Shown one piece after another: positions 24,201-31,645 of a DNA stretch of 64,000 nt. The translations under genes were made by a program, and so were the position numbers. The notes under the pieces are model-generated. The model saw only the letters and a list, made by a program, of their open reading frames with translations, was not told the DNA's origin and did not search any database. This DNA is from Lamellibrachia satsuma (taxonomy: Eukaryota; Annelida; Polychaeta; Sabellida; Siboglinidae): the NCBI GenBank assembly GCA_033239005.1, contig BSQZ01000018.1, positions 7,966,536 through 8,030,535 of the forward strand, written 5' to 3'. The stretch's first letter is position 1, and every line of letters starts with the position of its first letter.

Positions 24201-27200
24201 TACCCTTGTAGACACTGCTTCTGACTGTTTGATTCCCTCTACCCTTGTGGACACTGCTTCTGACTGTTTGACGCCATCTTCCCTTGTAGACACTGTTTCT
24301 GACTGTTTGACGCCCTCTACCCTTGTAGACACTGCTTCTGACTGTTTGACGCCATCTACCCTTGTAGACACTGTTTCTGACTGTTTGACGCCCTCTACCC
24401 TTGTAGACACTGCTTCTGACTGTTTGACGCCATCTACCCTTGTAGACTGTTTCTGACTGTTTGACGCCCTCTACCCTTGTAGACACTGCTGCTAACTGTT
24501 TGACACCCTCTACCCTTGTAGACACTGCTGCTGACTGTTTGACGCCATCTACCCTTGTAGACACTGCTGCTGACTGTTTGACGCCCTCTACCCTTGTAGA
24601 CACTGCTGTTAACTGTTTGACGCCCTATACCCTTGTAGACACTGCTGCTGACTGTTTGACGCCATCTACCCTTATAGACACTGCTGCTAACTGTTTGACG
24701 CCCTCTACCCTTGTAGACACTGCTGCTGACTGTTTGACACTCTCTACCCTTGTAGACTGTTTCTGACTGTTTGACTCCCTCTACCCTTGTAGACACTGCT
24801 TCTGACTGTTTGACACCCTCTACCCTTGTAGACACTGTTTGACACCCTCTACCCTTGTAGACACTGCTTCTGACTGTTTGACACCCTCTACCCTTGTAGA
24901 CACTGCTTCTGACTGTTTGACACCCTCTACCCTTGTAGACACTGCTTCTGACTGTTTGACACCCTCTACCCTTGTAGACACTGTTTCTGACTGTTTGACA
25001 CCCTCTACCCTTGTAGACACTGTTTCTGACTGTTTGACACCCTCTACCCTTGTAGACACTGCTGCTGACTGTCCTGATGAAGTACCTGGGCAGCAAACAC
25101 ACCATCATCTTTGGCCTCACCTTTGAGATGGCTCAGCTCACCATCTACGGCTTTGGTTCAGAAGCCTGGTGAGTAAGATTGCATAGCCCAAGGGCCTGAT
25201 GAGCAAGACTGCAGGGCCCCAAGCCCTGGTAAGTGAGACTGGATGGCCTGGTAAGACAGGAGGGCATTGGAGCTTGGTTAGTAAGACTGGAGGGCCCTGG
25301 AGGTTGGTTAGTAAGACTGGAGGGCCTTTGAGCTTGGTTAGTAAGACTGGAGGGCCCTGGAGCTTGTTTAGTAAGACTGGAGGGCCTTTGAGCTTGGTTA
25401 ATAAGACTGGAGGGCCCAGGAGCTTGGTCAGGAAGACTGGAGGGCCTTGGAGCTTGGTTAGTAAGACTGGAGGGCCCTGGAGCTTGGTTAGTAAGACTGG
25501 AGCAACCTGGAGCATGGTTAATAAGACTGGAGGGCCCAGGAGCTAGGTCAGTAAGACTGGAGGGCCTTGGAGCTTGGTTAGTAAGACTGGAGGGCCCTGG
25601 AGCTTGGTTAGTAAGACTGGAGGGCCCTGGAACTTGGTCAGTAAGACTGGAGGGCCTTGGAGTTTTGTTAGTAAGACTGGAGGGCCCTGGAACTTGGTTA
25701 GTAAACTGGAGGGCCTTGGAGCTTGGTTAGTAAGACTGGAGGACCCTTGGAGCTTGGTTAATACGACTGGAGGGCCCTGGAGCTTGGTTAGTAAACTGGA
25801 GGGCCTTGGAGCTTGGTTAGTAAGACTGGAGGACCCTTGGAGCTTGGTTAATACGACTGGAGGGCCCTGGAGCTTGGTTAGTAAACTCGAGGGCCTTGGA
25901 GCTTGGTTAGTAAGACTGGAGGCCTTGGAGCTTGGTTAGTAAGACTGGAGGGCCCAGGAGCTTGGTTAGTAAGACTGGAGCGCCCTGGAGCTTGGTTAAT
26001 AAGACTGGAGGGCCCAGGAGCTTGGTTAGTAAGACTGTAGGGCAGTTGAAGTGAAACTATATGGCTGTCATAATAAGTATTTTAAATAAAAAACAGTGAC
26101 CTTGTTTAAAGCTTTCCCAGAAAGGTGTTTTACAATGGTGTGTAAAGAACAGCAAATTTGTAATAGAACATTATTTCTCAGCTGTGTCAGAAACACAATA
26201 TTTGAGGGTTGAAGTAGAAATGAGAATTACAGTTGTGATTGAATGTTACAGTTGTGATTGAATGTTACAGTTGTGATTGAATGTTACAGTTGTGATTGAG
26301 CCAATCATGCATAAAGAAAATTGAAGTAAACAATATGTCCCAAATTTTATATAGCACGATACTGTGGACTCCACTTAACAGAATCGTGGATGTCAGAATC
26401 AGCAATTTAATCAACCATCAGATATATGGGCTGGGGTGGAATCATTCCTTATTTCCATTGTATTAAAATGTGCTGCTTCAGCGAATCAGCCAATGGGTAA
26501 AATCAAATTGTTCTGTCCCGAAGTGATTCTATTAGGTCCACTTTGTGTCTACTGAATCTGAAGGGTGAGTAGGACCTAACACTGGAACCTGGTAATCTGA
26601 AGGGTGAGTAGGACCTAACACTGGAACCTGGTAATCTGAAGGGTGAGTAGGACCTAACACTGGAACCCGGTAATCTGAAAGGTGAGTAGGACCTAACACT
26701 GGAACCTGGTAATCTGAAGGGTGAGGAGGACCTAACACTGGAACCTGGTAATCTGAAGGGTGAGTAGGACCTAACACTGGAACCTGGTAATCTGAAGGGT
26801 GAGTAGGACCTAACACTGGAACCTGGTAATCATAAGGGTGAGTAGGACCTAACACTGGAATATGGTTTTGTTCAATCTGGCACTTTGAAGACCATGTTGT
26901 CCAGGTATTGCTTTATTGTTACTCAGTGCAAGTGTTTTGGTTCTACAGGTTGATGTGGACGGCTGGTGGACTCGCGGCAGTGGGCAGCATCACGTACCCA
27001 GCCATCAGTGCATTTGTGTCATCACACGCGGAGGCAGACAGCCAAGGTAGGTGACACAGGACATCTTACCTGTGACAGTGACGTGTCTCCTTGGAGTCCC
27101 TTGGGACTGTCCGTCAGAAGATGAACTTATTCCCTGACATACCATTATAAGATATGTGGTATGGTCACTGTGGTAAAGGGAAGTTATAGAGTTTAATGAA

Positions 27201-30200
27201 GTGGCAGTGCAGTTAGGTATACTGGCAGTGATTGTATGTACCTTACATATGTTGATCGGGGAGTGATGTGTATGTTACTGATCATTTGTATGTAACAGAT
27301 TTAACTCGGGAATGATATACATGTATCTTACATATCATTTGTGTGTTACATATGTAACTCGGGATTGATATAAATGTTAATGATCAATTGTGTGTTACAG
27401 ACATAGCTGGAGAGTGATATGTATGTTAGAGATCATTTGTGTGTTACAGATGTAGGTCACAAGTGATATGTATGTTAGAGATCATTTGTGTGTTACAGAT
27501 ATAGGTATGTTAGAGATCATTTGTGTGTTACAGATGTAGGTCACAAGTGATATGTATGTTGCATATGATTTGTGTGTTACTGACGTAGCTCAGGAGTCAT
27601 GTGTATGTGACATGTTGATCACAGGGTCATGTGTATTACAGGTGTTGCCCAGGGTGTGATCACAGGGATCCGTGGCCTCTGCAACGGGCTGGGACCAGCG
27701 TTGTACGGGATTGTCTTCTACCTCTTCCATGTCGATCTGAACCAGTTGGACGATGACATCACCTCGGCCTCAAAGACCCATCCTCGCCATGGCAACAACG
27801 TAACAAGCAGACCCGAACTCCCTGCTCAGACTGATCTGGTAGGGACAGTTTGATTGATTCTGTGTTACCATGGCACCCACAATCCTGTCAAAATTCAAAA
27901 GAAAACCATGCATGAAAGTAGAGCATATTGTTTTAATAATAATATACAAAAACTTAAGTCCCGGAGAACCTGAACTCAATGTTTAAGTTGTCAACAGATG
28001 GATGGATAATGTTTAAGTTGTCAACAGATGGATGGATAATCAAACTAAGGAGGCAAAGCACGGAAGATAAGTTATTAGTCTACAGATGATGGCAACATTT
28101 TATTGTGTTTCTTGTTGACCTACACTAACAGGGAATGAATTCCAAAGAGTTGGTGCAGCAACTAAGAATGCCCTGGTTCCAATGTCTGTTTCAACTCTCG
28201 GAACAAAAAGTAGATCAGAACTAGATGATCAATGCCGTCTGGGCTTTCTTGCAGGAGTGAGCAGTGAATGTAAATACAGGTGTATGCTGGCTGCTTAGAT
28301 AAAAGTTCCTGCAATTGATTAACTTTTGAAGCTTTTCACTGATCTCTTGCATCCTGTCCTGGTGTGGTGTTACAGGACATGTCCTAGTGGGGTTACCTGA
28401 CATGTCCTGGTGGGGTTACCTGACATGTCCTGGTGGGGTTACCTGACATGTCCTGGTGGTGTTACAGGACATGTCCTGGTGGGGTTACCTGACATGTCCT
28501 GGTGGGGTTACAGGACATGTCCTGGTGGGGTTACAGGACATGTCCTGGTGGGGTTACAGGACATGTCTTGGTGGGGTTACATGACATGTCCTGGTGGGGT
28601 TACAGGACATGTCCTGGTGGGGTTACATGACATGTCCTGGTGGGGTTACAGAACATGTCCTGGTGGGGTTACAGGACATGTCCTGGTGGGGTTACATGAC
28701 ATGTCCTGGTGGGGTTACAGGACATGTCCTGGTGGGGTTACAGGACATGTCTTGGTGTGGTTACCTGACAGGTCCTGGTGGGGTTACAGGACATGTCCTG
28801 GTGGGGTTACATGACATGTCCTAGGGGTTACAGGACATGTGACCAATACATTCCCTGTACCTTCCCTGCCCGTGTACCCAAGTCACCCTTGTTGCCCATT
28901 GAGATTTCGTGGCTGTTGAATTTCTTTATTTACTCATGAATCATTCATGCATCACATATGAGGGATGTACTGTAATTCACACCATCTATCTTGCAGACTT
29001 ATTCCAATCAATCTGTTTTAGGGTCTAGCCCCTGACAACCATGTCCAGCCTCCTTTATTAGGGTCCAACTCCTGACAACATTGTCTATCCTCAAGTTTTG
29101 GGGTCTAATTTCTGACATCATGTGACTGCGTCTGTTTCAGAACATCATGCCGGGGCCTCCGTTTGCCTTTGGAGCCATCCTGGTTATTCTTGCCATTCTG
29201 GTCGCCATCTTCATTCCCGACTCGCCGCACCAGAATGGAGCGATGAAATCTCCCACCAGGCGGTCGGCCCCCACTGCCCTGGAGCACTTCCAGAGGGACA
29301 CAGGTTCGTATCTTCTAGAGTGTCTACTAGAGTATATCGTAGCATTTCCCCTCATCTGTAACGTTGTAGTTGAAGTAATAAGTTCACTGATGTTCAGATC
29401 TGTAACGTTGTAGTTGAAGTAATAAGTTCATTGATGTTCAGATCTGTAACGTTGTAGTTGAAGAATAAGTTCATTGATGTTCAGATCTGTAACGTTGTAG
29501 TTGAAGTAATAAGTTCACTGATGTTCAGATCTGTAACGTTGTAGTTGAAGTAATAAGTTCATTGATGTTCAGATCTGTAACGTTGTAGTTGAAGTAATAA
29601 GTTCACTGATGTTCAGATCTGTAACGTTGTAGTTGAAGTAATAAGTTCATTGATGTTCAGATCTGTAACGTTGTAGTTGAAGAATAAGTTCATTGATGTT
29701 CAGATCTGTAACGTTGTAGTTGAAGTAATAAGTTCACTGATGTTCAGATCTGTAACGTTGTAGTTGAAGTAATAAGTTCATTGATGTTCAGATCTGTAAC
29801 GTTGTAGTTGAAGTAATAAGTTCATTGATGTTCAGATGTGTAACGTTGTAGTTGAAGTAATAAGTTCATTGATGTTCAGATCTGTAACGTTGTAGTTGAA
29901 GAATGAGTTCATTGATGTTCAGATCTGTAACGTTGTAGTTGAAGTAATAAGTTCATTGATGTTCAGATCTGTAACGTTGTAGTTGAAGTAATAAGTTCAT
30001 TGATGTTCAGATCTGTAACGTTGTAGTTGAAGTAATAAGTTCATTGATGTTCAGATCTGTAACGTTGTAGTTGAAGTAATAAGTTCATTGATGTTCAGAT
30101 CTGTAACGTTGTAGTTGAAGAATGAGTTCATTGATGTTCAGATCTGTAACGTTGTAGTTGAAGTAATAAGTTCATTGATGTTCAGATCTGTAACGTTGTA

Positions 30201-30676
30201 GTTGAAGAATGAGTTCATTGATGTTCAGATCTGTAACGTTGTAGTTGAAGAATAAGTTCATTGATGTTCAGATCTGTAACGTTGTAGTTGAAGTAATAAG
30301 TTCATTGATGTTCAGATCTGTAACGTTGTAGTTGAAGAATGAGTTCAATGATGTTCAGATCATTCACACTTTCACAAGTTACCAGATCTAACGATCAAAG
30401 TCAGTTCTTTCGATAAATTGAATAAAATAAAATTAAAATATCGTACTGGTTAAAATGTAATAATTACGTAAGAGATTATATTGTAGAATGTAGTAACGAT
30501 GCAGTGAAAACAATGGATTCAAATAAGGTAAGTACAAATGTATAGTTTAGTGAATTAAGATAAGGATAAATTACAGAAATGATTGGTTGGTTAGTTTTTA
30601 TTCATTTGTTGTTCTTTCAGGAATCCGGATCCACGAGAACGAACCGCTGATTGAGGAAGTGGAACATAATGTATAG
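8363..30676 (+). CDS. mfsd14: MFSD14 (HIAT1-type) major facilitator transporter; twelve exons, N-terminal exon missing
   Basis: This is a spliced gene of the MFSD14A/B (hippocampus abundant transcript) family, orphan 12-helix major facilitator proteins of intracellular membranes. Coding exons are 8363-8458, 10529-10591, 14862-14989, 15876-15990, 16548-16766, 17458-17571, 18126-18197, 25056-25168, 26949-27046, 27642-27838, 29141-29303 and 30621-30676. All have AG/GT borders and compatible phases, and together they encode 477 residues. The major facilitator signature GALSDVWGRK, the PESLP motif ending helix 6 and GIRGLCNGLGPALYG are all present. The roughly 30-residue lysine-rich N-terminus known in vertebrates was not found and lies upstream. 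The C-terminus has an acidic dileucine-like ENEPLI. I see no internal stop or frameshift. Nearly every intron carries minisatellites. Confidence 0.95.
8430..9050. repeat. 38-bp minisatellite made of exon end plus 5' splice site, 16 junctions
   Basis: The unit is the last 29 bases of the MFSD14 exon ending at 8458 followed by about 9 intron bases ('gtgagttct'). The exon itself supplies copy one. I count 16 copies of the 'cattaag' boundary, of which 12, including the real one, keep GTGAGT and 4 have lost the GT. Copies nearest the exon are almost identical to it and distal copies are more diverged. The array therefore appears to have grown outward from the splice junction. Confidence 0.95.
9225..9566. 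repeat. 25-bp minisatellite, about 13 copies
   Basis: The unit is 'ccattggttgatggagcaa' plus 'ctcgtg', very homogeneous. It is intronic in MFSD14. The reverse-strand open frames are repeat artefacts. Confidence 0.95.
9839..10065. repeat. Two short tandem arrays
   Basis: Positions 9839-9898 hold three copies of a 19-bp unit containing 'cacacaggtagacacatgt'. Positions 9932-10055 hold four copies of a roughly 31-bp unit containing 'tcatcagaacccttatgaac'. Confidence 0.85.
10133..10352. repeat. 17-bp minisatellite with palindromic core, about 12 copies
   Basis: The unit is 'ccactaaacactagtgg' or 'ccactaaacactagtag'. It contains the palindrome CACTAGTG. It is intronic, about 180 bp before the next MFSD14 exon. 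Confidence 0.9.
10529..10591 (+). CDS. mfsd14: MFSD14 exon: loop and start of helix 2
   Basis: This exon encodes 21 residues, VLNDMFPGQQFLMNGLIQGV plus K. FLMNGLIQGVK is nearly invariant in the family. The acceptor is 'tctttcag' and the donor AAG/gtaatg; phase 0 on both sides. Confidence 0.95.
10892..11165. repeat. 68-bp tandem repeat, 4 copies
   Basis: Copies start at 10892, 10960, 11028 and 11096. The unit includes 'ttggtcaccatcccagcctt' and 'gtgacaaagtggagctgg'. The copies are nearly identical. Confidence 0.95.
11166..13600. other. MFSD14 intron with short microsatellites only
   Basis: No exon was recognised. There is a (TA)/(CATATA) run at about 12150-12210. A roughly 30-bp duplication containing 'gcacttgttctaacagttc' lies at 12340-12400. 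Three copies of a 22-bp 'tgttaattatatg' unit lie at about 12635-12700. Confidence 0.6.
13605..14605. repeat. 56-bp minisatellite, about 18 copies
   Basis: The unit is 'ccaatagataatatataaaa' followed by 'cagggatatatagtag' and 'agctcctctgaggtgaccac'. Variants differ by G/A in 'agggctcc' and by a 3-bp deletion in 'aaaacggata'. Because 56 is not a multiple of three and the reverse strand lacks stops, all three reverse frames are open for over 300 codons. This is a repeat effect, not a gene. Confidence 0.95.
14862..14989 (+). CDS. mfsd14: MFSD14 exon: helices 2-3 with major facilitator signature
   Basis: This exon encodes GILSFLSAPLIGALSDVWGR and continues KPFLLLTVSFTCAPIPLM. The GALSDVWGRK loop is the canonical major facilitator motif between helices 2 and 3. 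The acceptor is 'cctgtttcag' and the donor CCCTG/gtaggt; it leaves in phase 2. Confidence 0.96.
15435..15825. repeat. 48-bp minisatellite, about 8 copies
   Basis: The unit contains 'aagtcaagttggtgttgga' and 'ggtctgccgggggtgaagtg'. It ends about 50 bp before the next MFSD14 exon. Unlike some neighbouring arrays it shows no resemblance to the splice junction. Confidence 0.95.
15876..15990 (+). CDS. mfsd14: MFSD14 exon: helix 4
   Basis: It completes Trp across the junction and encodes WYFAMISISGIFSVTFSVVF followed by AYVADVTTEEDRSAAYGL. The acceptor is 'cctttgtag' and the donor CTG/gtaagc; it leaves in phase 0. Confidence 0.96.
16548..16766 (+). CDS. mfsd14: MFSD14 exon: helices 5-6
   Basis: This exon encodes 73 residues starting VSATFAASLVTSPALGAYLG and ending in SWDKADPFG. 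It includes the hydrophobic helix LVIALATAIALLDIFFVLV and the PESLP motif. The acceptor is 'accactag' and the donor GGG/gtgagt. Confidence 0.96.
16966..17036. repeat. Short CATACAA tandem tract
   Basis: This is a run of roughly 10-bp units 'acatacaaca' in an MFSD14 intron. The rest of 16767-17457 holds nothing recognisable. Confidence 0.85.
17458..17571 (+). CDS. mfsd14: MFSD14 exon: central loop end and helix 7
   Basis: This exon encodes ALRKIGQDRLILMLCMTVFL then SYLPEAGEYSCFFVYLRL. FLSYLPEAG is highly conserved in MFSD14 proteins. The acceptor is 'ctgttgcag' and the donor CTT/gtgagt; phase 0. Confidence 0.96.
18126..18197 (+). CDS. mfsd14: MFSD14 exon: helix 8; its 3' end is duplicated by the LINE insertion
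   Basis: This exon encodes 24 residues, SLKFTAELVASFIAYMGVLS then VVAQ. The acceptor is 'tgtgtttcag' and the donor CAG/gtaggt. The last 29 exon bases plus 24 intron bases (18169-18221) occur again at 21822-21874 on the far side of the CR1 element. Confidence 0.95.
18169..18221 (+). repeat. Left copy of 53-bp target-site duplication, contains the functional splice donor
   Basis: This copy is identical to 21822-21874 over all 53 bases by direct reading and starts 'acatgggtgtgctctccg'. The flanking bases differ on both sides. It spans the exon/intron border CAG/gtaggtgg, so the copy attached to the exon retains a complete 5' splice site. Confidence 0.95.
18320..21107 (-). pseudogene. CR1 ORF2 remnant: endonuclease plus reverse transcriptase, frameshifted
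   Basis: ORF2 is broken into blocks at about 21107-20570, 20534-19842, 19818-19057 and 19048-18320. The endonuclease part begins near RCVCLNARSIVNK, and GITESWANI and CIIMGDFNHGHIQW mark catalytic regions of the APE-type fold. The reverse transcriptase block shows IIPLFKKGSRNKSENYRPVS, YLDFQKAFDKVPH, SGVPQGSVLGP and the catalytic FADDTKLF. The last block contains RPHLEYCIQAWRPY and RRATKMIPEL, typical of CR1/Jockey-clade C-termini. At least three frame breaks separate the blocks. Confidence 0.92.
21233..21821 (-). pseudogene. CR1 ORF1 remnant with SGNH/esterase-like domain
   Basis: Reading the - strand gives RVFVGDSIVRKTDRVL, then LVHVGTNNVGGG. After a frameshift it continues VILSGILPVMGRRGHKYRNC and DLWIYGKVLLGG, then HEGW..FKWKGA. 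The GDS, GTNN and terminal DGLHLSGKGA-like blocks are those of the esterase domain found in many CR1 ORF1 proteins. The Asp/His block is degraded. The start of ORF1 is lost at the truncation point beside the target-site duplication. Confidence 0.85.
21822..21874 (+). repeat. Right copy of the 53-bp target-site duplication, with a second splice donor
   Basis: This copy carries the same CAG/gtaggtgg donor at 21850/21851 but is no longer attached to an exon body. It is followed by original intron sequence starting 'cacaagattcatgatcag'. Confidence 0.95.
21875..23050. other. MFSD14 intron, no recognised gene
   Basis: This is AT-rich sequence without recognisable exons. Two roughly 60-bp stretches near 22240-22330 and 22530-22620 resemble each other weakly ('caaacaaa', 'atttcat'). 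Confidence 0.5.
23058..23226. repeat. 27-bp C-rich minisatellite, about 6 copies
   Basis: The unit is 'aatgtgctgttctccctccc' plus 'ccctgta'. It is a local pyrimidine-rich array in the MFSD14 intron. Confidence 0.93.
23600..25055. repeat. 39-bp minisatellite made of 3' splice site plus exon start, about 37 copies
   Basis: The unit is 'ttgacaccctctacccttgtag' followed by 'acactgcttctgactgt'. The last copy is the real 3' splice site of the exon starting at 25056, whose first 17 bases (ACACTGCTGCTGACTGT) are the second half of the unit. Nearly every unit keeps a pyrimidine-rich tract and TAG/AC, so the intron ends in a ladder of decoy acceptors. The array is open on both strands, but those frames are artefacts. 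Confidence 0.95.
25056..25168 (+). CDS. mfsd14: MFSD14 exon: helix 9, flanked on both sides by arrays resembling its own borders
   Basis: This exon encodes TLLLTVLMKYLGSKHTIIFG then LTFEMAQLTIYGFGSEA. The acceptor is 'acccttgtag' and the donor GCCTG/gtgagtaag; phase 0 in, phase 2 out. The start was chosen because AQ-TLLLTVLMKYLGSK matches the family pattern AQ-T..LSLLMRSIGNK and the phase agrees with the previous exon. Confidence 0.93.
25165..26042. repeat. 30-bp minisatellite resembling the adjacent 5' splice site, about 29 copies
   Basis: The unit is 'gagcttggttagtaagactg' plus 'gagggccctg'. The exon border just upstream reads 'gaagcctg' then 'gtgagtaagattg', which aligns with 'ggagcttg' then 'gttagtaagactg'. 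The first few copies (25195-25260) are intermediate, one reading 'ccctg/gtaagtgag'. Most units have GTTAGT in place of GTGAGT, so they are weak donors. Confidence 0.85.
26215..26300. repeat. 19-bp tandem repeat, 4 copies
   Basis: The unit is 'tgattgaatgttacagttg'. It is a short intronic array. Confidence 0.9.
26545..26862. repeat. 41-bp minisatellite, about 8 copies
   Basis: The unit contains 'aatctgaagggtgagtagga' and 'cctaacactggaacctggt'. It lies about 90 bp before the exon at 26949. It contains a GTGAGT but does not resemble the neighbouring exon borders. Confidence 0.94.
26949..27046 (+). CDS. mfsd14: MFSD14 exon: helix 10
   Basis: It completes Trp and encodes LMWTAGGLAAVGSITYPAIS then AFVSSHAEADSQ. 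The acceptor is 'ggttctacag' and the donor CAAG/gtaggt; it leaves in phase 1. Confidence 0.95.
27225..27641. repeat. Degenerate roughly 47-bp repeat resembling the downstream 3' splice site
   Basis: Seven to eight diverged units contain 'catttgtgtgttacagatgt' followed by 'agctcgggagtgatatgtatg'. The real border of the next exon reads 'gtattacag' then 'gtgttgcccagggtgtgat', which aligns base for base over much of the unit. Derivation from the 3' splice site is plausible but less certain than for the 25055 array. Confidence 0.7.
27642..27838 (+). CDS. mfsd14: MFSD14 exon: helix 11 and long loop
   Basis: This exon encodes GVAQGVITGIRGLCNGLGPA then LYGIVFYLFHVDL, the most conserved block of the family, followed by a variable hydrophilic loop with a possible N-glycosylation sequon (NVT). 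The acceptor is 'gtattacag' and the donor CTG/gtaggg; it leaves in phase 0. Confidence 0.96.
27839..28370. other. MFSD14 intron, no recognised gene
   Basis: It contains one 29-bp direct duplication at about 27978-28040, with the phrase 'gttgtcaacagatggatgg'. Nothing else was recognised. Confidence 0.5.
28372..28848. repeat. 24-bp minisatellite with palindromic GGACATGTCC core, about 20 copies
   Basis: The unit is 'ggacatgtcctggtggggtt' plus 'aca'. The 10-bp palindrome GGACATGTCC recurs with variants TGACATGTCC and GGACATGTCT. It is intronic in MFSD14. Confidence 0.95.
29141..29303 (+). CDS. mfsd14: MFSD14 exon: helix 12
   Basis: This exon encodes NIMPGPPFAFGAILVILAIL then VAIFIPDSPHQNGAMK and a hydrophilic tail start. 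PGPPF.FGA is a family signature. The acceptor is 'ctgtttcag'; the donor CACAG/gttcgt is a weak variant. It leaves in phase 1. Confidence 0.94.
29365..30358. repeat. 44-bp minisatellite, about 22 copies
   Basis: The unit is 'agatctgtaacgttgtagtt' then 'gaagtaataagttcattgatgttc'. Variants have a short deletion ('gaagaataag' or 'gaagaatgag'). It begins about 60 bp after the exon at 29303 and shows no junction similarity. Confidence 0.95.
30621..30676 (+). CDS. mfsd14: MFSD14 terminal coding exon
   Basis: It completes Gly and encodes IRIHENEPLIEEVEHNV then TAG at 30674-30676. Vertebrate members end in a comparable EPLL-containing tail. The acceptor is 'gttctttcag'. ENEPLI fits the acidic dileucine pattern for endosomal/lysosomal sorting. 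Confidence 0.95.
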
Positions 30677-31645
30677 ACGCACAATGTATACATTTAGGGG
30701 TTCTCTCACAGGCCTTAGTCGCTACAGTCAGGCTTAGTCAAGGGTCATATTGACCTAATGTCACTAACCAGTGACATTATATCACAGTTGTGTTAATCAC
30801 TGGCCTGTCATTGTTGTCTGCGTTGGTGTCATCATATATACTTTGGGTCGGTGGTGACCTTTGTGCCATAGACTGGCCCGTCACTATTGAACTTTGGCAG
30901 TGTCGCTACATTGCATCAAGGCCCAACATCGTTGCAAATGTTTTGTGTAAAATCTAACTGAATGTCATTATTGACAATATGGTGTCAATATGGTGTCATC
31001 ATAGCAGCCAAGTCACTGGCTGGCCTAGTGGCATTTACCTTGTATCACTAATTGTGTAGTGCATTATTGGCTTGGTGTTACTTGGTGTTACTGAAGCCTT
31101 CAGTCATTGTCAAGCTCAGTGTTACTGCAATGCTTTGTCAGTAATGTTCAGTTCAGCACAGTTTAGTAACAGGCTGCGTCAGTGATGTCTCAGGTCAGTG
31201 TACATTGTATAAACTATAGATTGACATTGATTGAGTCAGTGTCACTAATGTGTTAACATCCAGTGTCACTATGAACAAGCTTTGTATTGACATTGCTGTT
31301 TTGTCAGTTGTTTGTCGGGGTCACTATACTAGATGTATCAGAATTGACCTGAGGCCACAGTTGATGAAAGCTGTGATCGCACAGTCAGTCAGGTCTATGG
31401 TCGCACAGACAGACAGAACTGCCAGGTGGTGAAGTGTGATGACAGAGCAGGTATTTAAAAGTTTATTATACTTTGTTTGGGAAACCATTGGATTTCTGTG
31501 ATGTGGATTGAAGTATTTGTCACTGTTCGTCCTGAGCGTTGCCATTGTTTTCAGATTGATAAAACTGTTCCGTTACAATGGTTTCATATTTTATAGTTAT
31601 GTTTTTATGTTAGGCTAATTTGTAATAAACATCGTTGGAATTGTT
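30677..31645 (+). other. mfsd14: Probable MFSD14 3' UTR
   Basis: No exon was recognised. The first AATAAA after the stop that I could find is at 31624-31629, so a 3' UTR of about 0.95 kb is plausible. The region is enriched in short 'tcagtgtcact' and 'cagtca' phrases but has no clear array. Confidence 0.4.
31624..31629 (+). terminator. Candidate polyadenylation signal AATAAA for MFSD14
   Basis: A canonical AATAAA lies 950 bp after the MFSD14 stop codon. This is inferred from motif and position only. Confidence 0.35.

Noticed and set aside
22989..25120. Several open frames of 228-473 codons on both strands
   Set aside because: They read through the 39-bp acceptor-derived minisatellite. A 39-bp period keeps the frame open and the peptides are 13-residue repeats.
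26545..26862. Array containing GTGAGT considered as another donor-derived minisatellite
   Set aside because: The unit does not resemble the borders of the adjacent exons (25168 or 26949). GTGAGT alone occurs by chance.
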